From Kalaharituber pfeilii (Eukaryota; Ascomycota; Pezizomycetes; Pezizales; Pezizaceae), in NCBI GenBank assembly GCA_015179045.1, contig WHUZ01000108.1, positions 62,001 to 126,000 on the forward strand: a DNA stretch of 64,000 nt, given 5' to 3'. Below the pieces are notes generated by a model that saw only the letters and a program-made list of their open reading frames with translations, did no database searches and was not told the origin of the DNA. A program made the position numbers and the translations under genes. Shown piece after piece: positions 51,811 to 62,019 of the stretch. Each line of letters starts with the position of its first letter. Positions within the stretch are counted from its first letter, which is position 1.

Positions 51811-54800
51811 TCAGACGTTGCAGCCAAGTTGTTGAGAAAAACGATTGTGCTTCACGAGTTCCAAAGCCTTTGTACAGAGGTCAGCGGGATTGGTGTCTGT
51901 AGGGAAGTAGTCGAGCGTAAAGTCTCCAGCTGCTAGGTGTTCACGAGTGATATGATAGTGAACATCAATGTGCTTTGTTCTTTGGTGATGCATGGGATTG
52001 TTGGATATGTCGATGGCGGAGGTAGAATCGGCCCAAAGGTGTATAGGTATCTTGAATTTGAGTTCTTCGAAACCATGTTTGTACCAGATGGCTTGTCGTA
52101 CAGCAAGTGAGAGAGCGATATATTCTGATTCCGTAGTGGATGCTGAGACACAGTTTTGTTTAACTGATCTCCAGGAAATAAGGCAGTCTCCAAGTGTAAA
52201 CGCATATCCCGACCATGAGCGACGAGTATCCAGACAAGAGGCGTAAGATGCATCAGCATAACCAGTAAGAACTAGAGATCTTCCACGAGGATAGGTGAGT
52301 TTCCATTGACGAGTTCCAGACAGGTACCGTAGTACGCGTTTGACGGCTTCGTGATGAGACTTTAGAGGTCGTGAAGAGAACTGAGAGAGGAAAGAGACAG
52401 TATACGCAAGGTCAGGTCTGGTTCCGGTGACTAAATACATTAGCGAGCCAATGATCTGCTGATATAAGGTTGTATCGACAGGTTCATCATCTTCGGTAGC
52501 TTTTTGGAGCTTTAATTTTGGATCCATAGGGGTAGTGACTGGCCGACAGGATTCCATACCGAAACGCTTGAGTATTTGTTCGACGTACTGTGACTGACTG
52601 AGAGTAATACTCTCTCTATTTTGTTGAATTTCGATTCCTAATAACCATTGGAGTTGTCCCTTCACTGTTACCGTGAAGTGCTTCTGAAGATGCTCAATTA
52701 AGAGATCCAAATCAGCTCGGACACCGCTGATGGTGAGGTCGTCAACGTATACCACAAGAATTGTCCTGCGGTTGGCATTAAAGAAAACGAAGACGCATGG
52801 ATCGAAGTGCAGAGGTTTGAACCCTAGGTCAGCAAGTACTGAGGTTAATTTTTCATACCATTTCAGTGGAGCTTGCTTGAGACCATATAATGCCTTTTTT
52901 AGACGAAGTACTTTTCCTTCAAGACCGATGCCGGGTGGTGGTAGCATCCAGATCTCTTCGTCCAAGTTACCATTCAGAAACGCTGTCTTTATATCAAGTT
53001 GTTCCAGTAGGAGGTTAAGACTAGCTGCTAGGGCTATGACGAGTCGTAGGGAATCATACCGTGTCACTGGTGCGAAGGTCTCGTCATAATCAATTCCATA
53101 TTGTTGGCTGAAGCCCTTGACTACTAGTCTCGCCTTATACCGCTCAATTGATCCATCAGCTCTATGCTTAATCTTGAAGACCCATCGGGAGTGGATAGGC
53201 TTTCTTCCTGGTGGTAGGTCCTTGGTGTCGTATTCATCCCATACTTTTGCATCCAAGATGGACTGAAGTTCTTCTTGAATTGCTTGTGTCCATTGAGCAT
53301 AGTCATATCCTGACATAGCTTCCTTGTACGTTTGAGGCTCTCTGGCAGCAAAGGCGAATCCTGAAAATCCAGTGTAATCCGGGTTAGGGTTTCTAGATTC
53401 TCTTTCAGGGTATCTGCGCGTTGTGGAGGAGGAGGGCTCTGGCGTATCTTGACGGGAAGTATGTTCAAAGAGGAGTTGACTTTCTGCTTCATGCTCGAGA
53501 GTTCGTTCTTTAACGGCGGTCGGCCAATGCATGTCATACCTATGGAACCATGCAGTTTCCTGCGTTGGTTCTGTAGGTGTAATACGTGGTGACTGTTTGT
53601 TTGGAGACTGTTGAGCTGAGGGAGAGGCGCTGAATTGTGGAATGGATGGGGTGGATATTGTAGACAGTGGGGACTCTGTACCGGTTCCGATTTCTTCGAT
53701 CCTTTTGGGAGAGGAGGGGAAGGTACCAGGGATTGATTGCTGAGGAGGAGTATGAGTAGTGAACTTGACAGCTGGATCAGTCGAAGAATTGAGGTTTTGT
53801 ACGCCTGCTTCGATGTCGGTGACGTTTGAGATGGGAACGAACCGAACGTGTCGATACTCTTTGACTGTTCTATCTGAAGGGTTGTAAATGCGGAACATAT
53901 TGACATTAGGCAAATATCCCACAAGATGACCTTCGAATGCTCTAGCGTTCAATTTGCTTCCGGCACCCCGAGTTTCCTGAGGTATATGAACGTAGCATTT
54001 CGAGAAGAAAGGACGTAGATGTCCAATCTGTGGTCGTTTGTTGTATAGCATTTCGTACGGCGTTTTCCCTTGAAGTGCCGTATGAGGAAGGCGGTTTCTG
54101 GTATAAGCAGCCCAATTGAAGGCTTCTGCCCAGAGAAATTTGGGAGCGTCTCCAAGTGCGGGTCGTACCATGTTGGTTAAGGTGAGGTTGTATCTCTCAG
54201 CCACACCATTAGATTCTGGAGAGTATGCGGCAGTAAATTCTAGGATAATCCCTTTACTTTCGCAATAGGATTTCCATGCATTATTGACATATTCTCCTCC
54301 CCTATCAGAGCGAATGCGACGGGGGTATCGTTTCGTGCTGAGATTGACTATTTCGCATAGGTGAATAAGGCTAGTGATAGCATCAGATTTGTGCCGCAGG
54401 AAGCGTATTTCAGCATATCTGGAAAAGTCATCAATGAACGAAAGATAATAGAGTGAACCAGACAGGGAGTTAACCGCGAAAGGACCAGCTACATCCGTAT
54501 GAACTAAATCAAACGGAGCGGACGTGGTGGAAGTGGAGGGCTTGGGTGTAATTCGACGCGAGTTGTATTTTTCACACATGTCACAGAAAAATGTCGGTGG
54601 ACGTTTGGGGAGTTTGTCACCGTCAATGTATCTCTCTCTAGCTTTAGACCAATTTTCAGGAGAGGAATGTCCCAGAGCTTCGTGCCAAAAACGTACGGAG
54701 GCAGAGAGTGCAGTTCCGAACTTGGACAGGGGATTTATTTGAAAAGTCCCGTGTTGTTGGCGAGCAGAGAAACAGAGTGCATTATCAGATTTTCTTCTAA

Positions 54801-56250
54801 CTTCCATCCAATCATCTTCCGCAATTAACCGAAATTTTCCCAAGGCAGCAATAACATTCCAAGAAATCAAAGACGCTTCATTCCAACCAGGTATAAACAG
54901 AACATTATCAAAGGAAAGCTCTAGAACACGACCATCCATCTTCACATTCATCCTCACTGTTCCACTATGGGTACTATAGAGTATAGCACCTCCACCAACT
55001 CTTATTGGTGTCCTGTTGAGAACTGGATTCTCTAGGTAGTGGTAGTTAGCGGTGATGTGATGAGATGCGCCGGTATCAAGGAGCCATACCTCGTATGTAT
55101 CTGTTCCCTCGGCTTTGAGAGCTGTCCCGATAATAGGAAGAGCTGTTGCTATCATTGCTCTACCAGTTCCTTGGTCCGGAGAGAATGAGATGGGAAAGAT
55201 ATCAGTTGTTGAGGAGGAGGAGGAGAACGGAACAACAGCAGTAGAGGAGGAAGAAGAGGCGAGACCCGCAAAACCAGGACGAGGAGTACCAGCCTTAAGT
55301 GCAGAAAGAGACTGGTTGTACTGCTTAAGTACGTCACAGGTCGTATGGATATGTCCGACAAAAGTAAGTCCCCTGCTTTTACACCAGGAACATTCATTTT
55401 TGCCAGCCGGAGTCGATGGTTGCTTCTTCTTGTTGTTCCTCTTCTTCTTGCCCTTTGAGGCTGTGGTGTTGGTGGTAGCAGGCTTCGGGGTAGTCGTAGC
55501 CGCAGGAAACGCAGCACCAGCTGTAGAGGTAGAGGAGACGGCATCTAACAGGCGTTGTCGAATATCCGCGTATTCTGAGGATTCGGCGACTGCGAGTAGA
55601 GTTTCTTTTAGTTGCTGTTGTGACGGAGGAAGAGAGTTGATAAGCAAGACACTTTTGAAGACAGAGTCTTCCCATGCAGTTTTGAGACCTTGAAGATACT
55701 TCTTTGAGGAAGCGTCCGCTGAAGCGACCCGAGCATTGAATCTTTGCCAAAGCGTTTCGTATTGCTGTATATGGTCGATCATGGTCGTGGATTCTTCTTT
55801 GTGGGCGTTAAGAACTGCTAGGAGGAAAGAGAGATTAGATGTGACATTTTTGCGGTCGAATCGCTCTTCTATAGCTTTCCAGGCTATGTGAGCATCATCT
55901 GTTTCAGACACCAAGTAGACGAGGTCATCATCGATCATCTGCGAGAGTAACGAGTTCGCGAAGGCTGATTTATTATTCCATTTTTTGGCTTCGTTTGCAT
56001 CACTTGGTTTCTTTTCTTCGCCAGATACTATCTCCCATACCTGAGCACCTTTGAGATGTACTTTCGCTCGTGATGTCCACGATTGATAGTTGGGGTTGGA
56101 GGGGTCTAGTTTGGTGAAGGAGAAGATACGGTATGAGTAGTTGCAGTCGTCGCTCATATTGGAAGATGATTTCTTCGAATCTTTCGGTGGAGAAATAGAG
56201 GAGCTAGAGCCTGTAGCGGAAGAGGAGGGTGGAGCAATTGATTCTGCCAC
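51811..56250 (-). CDS. Copia gag-pol polyprotein
   Basis: 1479 codons, uninterrupted. The gag region (residues about 40-250) has FTKLDPSNPNYQSWTSRAKV and AWKAIEERF. A zinc-knuckle-like CSWCKSRGLTFVGHIHTTC has spacing C-x2-C-x9-H-x4-C. The protease site is LLDTGASHHIT. Integrase has an HHCC region (HEALGHSSPENW, FFCDMC) and catalytic blocks VHTDVAGPF, IRSDRGGEY and YSPESNGVAERYN. RT has WVFKIKHRADGSIERYKAR, LKKALYGLKQAPLKWYEKL and VVYVDDLTISG. RNase H has LTGYADASYAS, SWRSVKQNCVSASTTESEY and TKHIDVHYHI. The order protease, integrase, RT, RNase H defines Ty1/copia. No frameshift separates gag from pol, so gag excess would need another mechanism. Catalytic residues seem complete. Confidence 0.96.
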   Translation of the reverse strand: MAESIAPPSSSATGSSSSISPPKDSKKSSSNMSDDCNYSYRIFSFTKLDPSNPNYQSWTSRAKVHLKGAQVWEIVSGEEKKPSDANEAKKWNNKSAFANSLLSQMIDDDLVYLVSETDDAHIAWKAIEERFDRKNVTSNLSFLLAVLNAHKEESTTMIDHIQQYETLWQRFNARVASADASSKKYLQGLKTAWEDSVFKSVLLINSLPPSQQQLKETLLAVAESSEYADIRQRLLDAVSSTSTAGAAFPAATTTPKPATTNTTASKGKKKRNNKKKQPSTPAGKNECSWCKSRGLTFVGHIHTTCDVLKQYNQSLSALKAGTPRPGFAGLASSSSSTAVVPFSSSSSTTDIFPISFSPDQGTGRAMIATALPIIGTALKAEGTDTYEVWLLDTGASHHITANYHYLENPVLNRTPIRVGGGAILYSTHSGTVRMNVKMDGRVLELSFDNVLFIPGWNEASLISWNVIAALGKFRLIAEDDWMEVRRKSDNALCFSARQQHGTFQINPLSKFGTALSASVRFWHEALGHSSPENWSKARERYIDGDKLPKRPPTFFCDMCEKYNSRRITPKPSTSTTSAPFDLVHTDVAGPFAVNSLSGSLYYLSFIDDFSRYAEIRFLRHKSDAITSLIHLCEIVNLSTKRYPRRIRSDRGGEYVNNAWKSYCESKGIILEFTAAYSPESNGVAERYNLTLTNMVRPALGDAPKFLWAEAFNWAAYTRNRLPHTALQGKTPYEMLYNKRPQIGHLRPFFSKCYVHIPQETRGAGSKLNARAFEGHLVGYLPNVNMFRIYNPSDRTVKEYRHVRFVPISNVTDIEAGVQNLNSSTDPAVKFTTHTPPQQSIPGTFPSSPKRIEEIGTGTESPLSTISTPSIPQFSASPSAQQSPNKQSPRITPTEPTQETAWFHRYDMHWPTAVKERTLEHEAESQLLFEHTSRQDTPEPSSSTTRRYPERESRNPNPDYTGFSGFAFAAREPQTYKEAMSGYDYAQWTQAIQEELQSILDAKVWDEYDTKDLPPGRKPIHSRWVFKIKHRADGSIERYKARLVVKGFSQQYGIDYDETFAPVTRYDSLRLVIALAASLNLLLEQLDIKTAFLNGNLDEEIWMLPPPGIGLEGKVLRLKKALYGLKQAPLKWYEKLTSVLADLGFKPLHFDPCVFVFFNANRRTILVVYVDDLTISGVRADLDLLIEHLQKHFTVTVKGQLQWLLGIEIQQNRESITLSQSQYVEQILKRFGMESCRPVTTPMDPKLKLQKATEDDEPVDTTLYQQIIGSLMYLVTGTRPDLAYTVSFLSQFSSRPLKSHHEAVKRVLRYLSGTRQWKLTYPRGRSLVLTGYADASYASCLDTRRSWSGYAFTLGDCLISWRSVKQNCVSASTTESEYIALSLAVRQAIWYKHGFEELKFKIPIHLWADSTSAIDISNNPMHHQRTKHIDVHYHITREHLAAGDFTLDYFPTDTNPADLCTKALELVKHNRFSQQLGCNV

Positions 56251-56335
56251 TTTTGCGGTAAGTGGAGGAGACTATGTAAGGGACCGAAAAAGAGTTGCTT
56301 TTGAAGGGTGTAGGAACAGTAATTCGAGAAACGGC

Positions 56336-56355
56336 GTCAAGCCGGGCTCATAACC
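56336..56355 (-). other. Primer-binding site, probable initiator tRNA-Met fragment
   Basis: Directly inside the 5' LTR, sense GGTTATGAGCCCGGC. Its complement GCCGGGCTCATAACC contains the CAT anticodon and flanking stem bases typical of initiator tRNA-Met, not a 3' CCA end. Confidence 0.7.
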
Positions 56356-56685
56356 TATCAAAATAAGCGAAGTCTTTTTGGTAAATGCTTGTATTCACGA
56401 AGGGAATGAAAGGCAAGCTCGTTGAGTCTGATCTATTAAGAAGTGGCAGAATTGCCCAACTTATATACACAGAAAGTGAGATATAACATGACTTCAAAAC
56501 CATAACAGAAAAGAAAATATAATCCAACCGAGAGGTGTATGAGTCAATGCTAATAATAACCGAAACACTATAAGCGCCAGACATGGTTCATATGCATGAA
56601 ATAATCAAGTGAAACAAGTGATAACGGAGTGAATTACTATTTTAGGAAACTGCAACATAAGCGCAACGGATGTACCATTCCAACA
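56356..56685 (-). repeat. Copia 5' LTR
   Basis: 330 bp, same as 51474-51803 by reading. Target duplication AGCCT follows at 56686-56690. Confidence 0.93.
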
Positions 56686-56899
56686 AGCCTTCCAGGCGGC
56701 ATGCGAGTAAATGAAATAAAAAAAAAAAAAAAAATGAGTTCACTGTAGCAAGCGCCAGGTGCGCTAAGTTGTGCGCCCAGCCGGTTTCCTCGCTCAACGC
56801 AAACAATCTATAGCCGTTCTCCACCGTGCCCATGGCAGATATTCAAGTCCGAACTGCAATAAGCATTTCTCAGTCAGAACGTAAATTAGAGTTGCTGTA

Positions 56900-57260
56900 T
56901 TTCTTCGCACATAAACATGAAGCAATAGTTGTGCTTCTGACGCTATCAATGAATGAAGCTAGCTCTTCTAACTGTAAGCGAATTACTTGAATCCTAGTCA
57001 CCATTTGCGGGATACCGACTAGAATAGCATCCTCTGCGGCTTTCAAACCTCCATAGACCTTTCTTTAGAGTGGAGCACAGCGGATGACAAGGGAGTGAAA
57101 GTCGATACTGATACTGCCTGTATGTGCACCTGCACAGTAGGCTGCAGTGTCTGGTCCTTAAACAGTACCTTGAGTATATGTACGGCTATAGATATCGCGA
57201 CCTAGAGAGGAAGCTAAACACCCTTCCACATATTTCTACTATAAAACACTCTGAAGTTGA
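56900..57260 (-). pseudogene. Remnant of the membrane-hairpin gene family (fourth copy)
   Basis: The minus frame has SISIDFHSLVIRCAPL then a stop (near 57070-57120), and further left a helix MVTRIQVIRLQLEELASF. Duplicate of the 25.8-26.1 kb remnant. Confidence 0.5.
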
Positions 57261-57384
57261 GTATAAAAGATTCTCACCACCGCTTTGCTAGTAGAAGTGT
57301 GAAGGACTAAAGAATAAGTATTCCATATATTTCGTTGCACCCTGTTCCTGCAAGCACTTTGTCCCCATTCCTCGCACGAAAACA

Positions 57385-58014
57385 CTAACTCCAATCTTCG
57401 AAAGCGCCTACATACTCCGCAACCCTATGAAAAGTCTTGATGATCTCACTAAAAGTATACCAGTTTCTATGACCCTCATCATCAAAACAGGATCCAGCAT
57501 AATGAGAAGTCATTCGGAGCCTAACATCTGGCGAATTCGACGCTTCCACCACGTCCGCTTTTTTCCTTCCTGTCCAGTCGCACTCCAAAGGTATCTTGTT
57601 TCTCTCGAAACAATTCAAGAATATCCGAGAAATCCTTTCCATCTCCGCAAACCCATGTGACCATCCCCCATCAACCAGACCATTGAATGTACTCCGTATA
57701 TCGTTGACCAACTTACTCCTCTTCTCCTCGGATAAATTATCAATTACCGCAGATCGCACCATACCCAATCGATGTGATCTCGGCATTGCAGAAGGTACCT
57801 CCAAGCTTTCATTAGCGGGATGAATCCTCGCAAGGCGATTAATTTCGGCAGTAAGCCTGGTGTTCTCCGCAGCAAGCGCTGTAGAGATACAATTCAACGT
57901 CGCATTCTGGACCATCAGCTTATTAACATGCTGAGTCAATGCGTCAACTTGCTGAGTTAACGCATCAATCTGCTGTGGAAGACCTAGTAATACAAGGTCA
58001 GCTCTCTCCGCCAT
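57385..58014 (-). CDS. Unrecognised 209-residue coiled-coil protein, copy 2
   Basis: Intact duplicate of the frame at 26304-26933, from MAERADLVLLGLPQQ to AFEDWS. The N-terminal heptads are nearly unchanged; most differences are in the middle (HPANESLEVPSAMP, RSKLVNDIRSTFNGLVDGG) and C-terminal part (CFDDEGHRNWYTFSEIIKTF). Same length, no indel. Function unknown. Confidence 0.65.
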   Translation of the reverse strand: MAERADLVLLGLPQQIDALTQQVDALTQHVNKLMVQNATLNCISTALAAENTRLTAEINRLARIHPANESLEVPSAMPRSHRLGMVRSAVIDNLSEEKRSKLVNDIRSTFNGLVDGGWSHGFAEMERISRIFLNCFERNKIPLECDWTGRKKADVVEASNSPDVRLRMTSHYAGSCFDDEGHRNWYTFSEIIKTFHRVAEYVGAFEDWS

Positions 58015-58204
58015 CGCTGTTCATTTGGGGAAAGCAAGGAGCAAGTCTGCTCATGGGGTATTTCATTACCAGCACAGGCGAATTTGGAACCTGCTTCGGT
58101 TTATGTGTCTTTCTGTCCCACCTCAATGAAACCATTGATTGATGGCTACAGGCAAAGTATAGCGTGCAATCAGGTGCATCATTCATGCTTTCTCAAGAGA
58201 TCAC

Positions 58205-58475
58205 GCGCCCGTCCAGAAGGTTTCAGAGCATAGGGGGATATAGACAAAAACTGGAAGATGACGGGAAAGAACAGGGAGGAGTGGAATGAACTGGAGAGGT
58301 TCTTCTCCGGAATTAGGTGGTAGGAGACGGGGAGCAGAGGCCGGGGAGAAGATCATGTAATTAGAAGTTTCTTTTTCAGCCTGTCTCCGGGCTATGAGGG
58401 TTTGCCCAGGGACCCTGCCATGGCTTCGTGCTGCAAGCGGGGTTATGTGATTTTCAAAAAAAAAAAAAAAAAAAC
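58205..58475 (+). mobile_element. 5'-truncated LINE end (B type)
   Basis: Plus-strand C-terminal codons (WNELERFFSGIR then stop near 58320), a 3' UTR with CTGTCTCCGGGC, then GGGACCCTGCCATGGC...AAGCGGGGTTATGTGATTTT and poly(A). The left limit is set by loss of match to the duplicate at 27.12 kb; no duplication was found. Confidence 0.7.
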
Positions 58476-59053
58476 ACCTACCCCGATGGCTGCTTCTGAT
58501 ATCCTCACCTCTTGCACCGGTCGCTTCTCCAGCATCGCCTCCTGCTTTGGGTGAAAAAGGCATCTCCTGTCTCACTATCATTAGCGACTAGTGGGGATTC
58601 AGGGGGCAAATTTGGGGTGGAACCATTCTCATTCCAAAATGTTGTTGCGCGTGTTTCTTCAGCGTGAGGTTGAAAGTAAGAGGAACGCCCTGCCGATTCC
58701 CCCTATTTACAATTTGGCGCCCACTAGACAATTGGCCAAGGAAATCTGTGGTCTTGGCAATAACTGGCCACTTGTGAGATTGCAGCGTTGTTCGGAACGT
58801 ATTGGAACGCTGCATGAGCAATCCGCACTATTCCAAAAGGGGGGTAGCGCAAACGATTTATGCAGCGTTCCAATGATTTCCAAACTAGAGTGCACAAAGA
58901 CTCTGGCCGGGTTCACCGCGACCGGCGGCCAGTGGAGCGCGCGAAAATCGAAAAATGCAAGCGCATACGAAATGCGCATATGCGACGTAGGCGACATGCG
59001 ACAGCCGGAAGGCGCTGCAATCGCATAAATGAGTACTATATGAGCTACGCAGA

Positions 59054-60925
59054 CTGGGAAGAGGGGAATGGACGGCACTGGTTGGGGACGACATCAAGGC
59101 CGCATTCAACCACGTAAGGCGAGACAAAGTAGTCAAGAGACTAGAGAACATAGACCGGAACATAGCCAGCTTCGTACAAGGATTCCTCCAGCCGAACCAG
59201 TTCTCGACCTCGTGGGACGGGAAGGCACGAGGCAAAGGCACGATGACGGACGGGGCCCCGCAAGGATCACCGCTATCCCCGGTTCTCTTCCTGGTAGGAG
59301 TCGCCCCCCTAGCGGAGAAAGCCGACAGGCGACAGTTCACACGATCATACGTAGACGACTTCCACAGCGTCATCTCCAGCCGATCGATGAAGCAGCTCCG
59401 AAAAGACATTGACACCCACCGGAGAACGCTAGCCCAAGAAGCCAAGGAGGAAGGGTTCGAGCTGGACCCGCGAAAATCCGAGACCTTGATAATCGGCACC
59501 AAAGGGAAAAGCTACCGCCTGGTGGGACTAACAGTGGACTGGGAGCTCAAATTCCGCGAACACTTCGAGAAGAGACTGCACCTAGGGAAGGCGGCATGGG
59601 GGGTCGCACAAAGGCTCACCAAGATACCACCGAGCAAACGGAGACAGATTTACACAAGTATAGCCAGAAACATAGCCACCTATGGCTGCTGGGCCTGGCA
59701 GTCCTACGCGAAAGGGGATCCGAAGGAGAAGAAGCTTAGACAGTTAGAAAAATGGCAGTACACGGTTGCCAGGGACATCACCGGGGCTCCGTGGGGGACC
59801 AGGAGAGACATCGTGGAAGGAATAGCTAACCTAGAATCGATAGAGACATTTACGCACGGAGAGAAAGAACGCGTGGAAGCCCGAACCTTGAGGTTCCCCG
59901 ACGAACCAATACTAGACCCGCAACCGGACACCACGTACCTGAGAGGCGATCTTTCACACCGAGACCCCCTCCCAATACACGTCTTCCCCATCCAACCTAG
60001 CGACACAAGCAAGGAGAGATGGGAAGAAATTATCGCGAAAGAGGAGGATGAGGGATGGAAGAAGTGCGTACACCAACGGAAGCCGAGTGGACAACCTGAC
60101 GGGAGCGGGGACGTATTGCCGAGGCCAAAACGAGTCCATATACCTGGGGAAAAGATGCACAGTGAATGACGGAGAGATGATCGCGATCGGCCAGGCACTC
60201 GTACAAGAAGGAGAGCTAATGGTTGTCACCGACTCTCGCACAGCGATCACCAGACTCCGGAAGATAGCCAACGGCGACCCGAACGTAGAAGGCTCATCCC
60301 TGGAAGTCAGAAGACAATGGGAGAAACGAGTCGGCCGAGGGGACCAAGACATCGCAGTAATGTGGATCAAGGCACACAAAGGGGTAGAAGGAAACACCAG
60401 GGCGGATGAGGCGGCCAAGGTAGGCACAGCACTACAATGCGAAGACGACATCACCACAGAAGCGGGGATTAGACAGGAAGCCAAAAGCCTCAGGGCCGAA
60501 GAACGGAACCGCCTCCACCTCTCCTATCGACCCCTCCAAAGCATAGACAACCGCAGGAGAATCGCAACCCTGGCCGGGATCCTCGGGAACAAGGGGCTCA
60601 AAGAGTGGAGATTCGCCATAGGAAAGGCCGACTCCCCAGAATGCAGGTGGTGTGGGAGAGCACCAGAGAACCTAACCCACATAACCAACGACTGCCAGAC
60701 ATGGAGGAGAAAGATAAGGGACGGAGCGGGAGGACTAAGGCAACCGGATAAGGAGACAAACATCGCGGAGATACTGGAATGGGCAGGACAGGAATAATCT
60801 TTCTTTCTTTCTCTTTTCGTTTCGTTTTCTCCTTCTACTTTCTCATACATGTACCTAAAATAACCTCGCCATAGCCCACAGGGCGGCACGCGAGTAATGA
60901 AATAAAAAAAAATAAAAAAAAAAAA
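59054..60925 (+). mobile_element. 5'-truncated LINE (A1), RT to tail
   Basis: 1872 bp flanked by GAGCTACGCAGA (59042-59053 and 60926-60937). It holds the second half of RT, RNase H, the zinc end, a pyrimidine-rich 3' UTR and a hairpin CTCGCCATAGCCC...GGGCGGCACGCGAG with a T-interrupted A-run. Best-preserved A-type coding sequence in the window. Confidence 0.93.
59060..60797 (+). pseudogene. LINE A1 ORF2 fragment: RT, RNase H, zinc motif
   Basis: RT: VGDDIKAAFNHVRRDK, DGAPQGSPLSPVLFLVG and TRSYVDDFHSVIS with YVDD. Then the region shared with other A copies (QIYTSIARNIATYGCWAW, ITGAPWGTRRDIVEGIAN). A one-base shift near 60055 separates this from RNase H: AYTNGSRVDN (first catalytic Asp replaced by Asn), NDGEMIAIGQAL, VVTDSRTAI and GNTRADEAAK. 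The zinc end is CRWCGRAPENLTHITNDC, finishing EILEWAGQE at 60797. Endonuclease and gag are missing through 5' truncation. Confidence 0.88.
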
Positions 60926-60937
60926 GAGCTACGCAGA

Positions 60938-62019
60938 GGACTAGCGAGTATCGCTAGTCAAGTGTCTTTTTGGCCTGGCGGACGGTAACTCTCTGCGTTT
61001 ACCACCTCCGTAACACATCCTTTCACTATAGCCAGAGTCACCTGTAACACTTAGTATATGACACTAGTGGGTAAAATATGCGAAGCGAATATAGTGTATA
61101 GGCCTTTGTCTCAAGATACATTGTGAAGAATATCTAGATTGGACTCGAACTCGAACATTCTGGCACCAATACTCGGGTACTAGCATCTGCAATCATGGCC
61201 TCAAACTCAAGCTTCTCCTCACGTCGGCACATCCTCATGACTGCAAAGGCACTTAGACTACCTTATTTACTGTATTACCTAGCCTGTATATTGTTAACTC
61301 ACTTCTATTCATGTATTGACACTTTGTATCTAGATAGACTCTTCGTTCACTAAACCTCTCTTACTGGATATGAGGCGATATTGGATATATGGACCGTCCC
61401 TGACGATATCCAATATGAGAGATTCGAATGCAACCAGAATAGTCTACAGAACCATTGCACCAGACACTTTGTTGCTAAATTAAAAACATTGATGGCATTG
61501 AACAAGAGTCTGGAGACTGGGGGTTTTTTCTGACATTGAAAAGGTTTTCTCCTTCTGTAGGTACCGAACGCATATGACTTTCAATTTACAGCAGTAGTGT
61601 GTATGGCAGCTGTCTCCGGTACTTAACTGTAGACTAATAATCTGCTTGGAAGCGTACGGACTAACTAACGGACATCGGGTCACTCCCTGTAAGTAATTTT
61701 TTAATCTCACTTCACAAAAAAATGCTGTGTCTAGAAGATGTGACGATGACAATCAGCAGCAGTTGCATTGGTGTAAATGTGCTGTGAGGCCGTTCAGCAA
61801 TAGGATAGACACTATTATCGCTTAAAGTGGTATCGATTGGTCATCCCTCCTCTCCTTAATATCTAGGTGGTTTTGCTTGTTGCTGCCTGAATGTATGGAC
61901 ACTATCAACATTGGCTCAGTTTGCACTGTATTCTCTTGTATGACACCTACGTACGACCTATACAAATACTGCATTCCTCAGATGCAATGCTTTAACGAGG
62001 TCATATGTAGTAGGCCTTA
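60938..62019. other. AT-rich spacer
   Basis: No gene supported. A small inverted repeat GATATTGGATAT / GATATCCAATAT lies near 61378-61425. Confidence 0.4.

Larger units (their letters stand above)
51474..56685 (-). mobile_element. Complete Ty1/copia LTR retrotransposon
   Basis: 5212 bp with two 330-bp LTRs, a 5-bp target duplication AGCCT (51469-51473 and 56686-56690) and one long gag-pol ORF. After the 5' LTR (right side) the sense sequence GGTTATGAGCCCGGCTTG is complementary to an initiator tRNA-Met anticodon arm (CGGGCTCATAACC), suggesting copia-style half-tRNA priming. Identical-looking LTRs and an open ORF point to a very recent insertion and possible activity. Confidence 0.95.
50854..56732 (+). 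mobile_element. Gag-only LINE split by a copia element
   Basis: Outer target-site duplication AATGAGTTCACTGT (50840-50853 and 56733-56746). The LINE parts are 50854-51473 and 56691-56732, about 660 bp in total. It starts inside gag (IVIHGVALGKDLGKVRRW in one frame, then TSSVVLYLETTQKAGKVRLG) and passes directly into a 3' UTR and the A-type hairpin, without ORF2. The hairpin is cut after CTCGCCATAGCCT and resumes TCCAGGCGGCATGCGAG beyond the copia element. It is a second example of an ORF2-less LINE. Confidence 0.88.
48412..58790. repeat. Segmental duplication, copy 2 (expanded)
   Basis: Direct-orientation counterpart of 24956-27560, divided by insertions at 48539-48724 and 50854-56732 and by unmatched sequence at about 49.3-50.8 kb. 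Confidence 0.75.
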
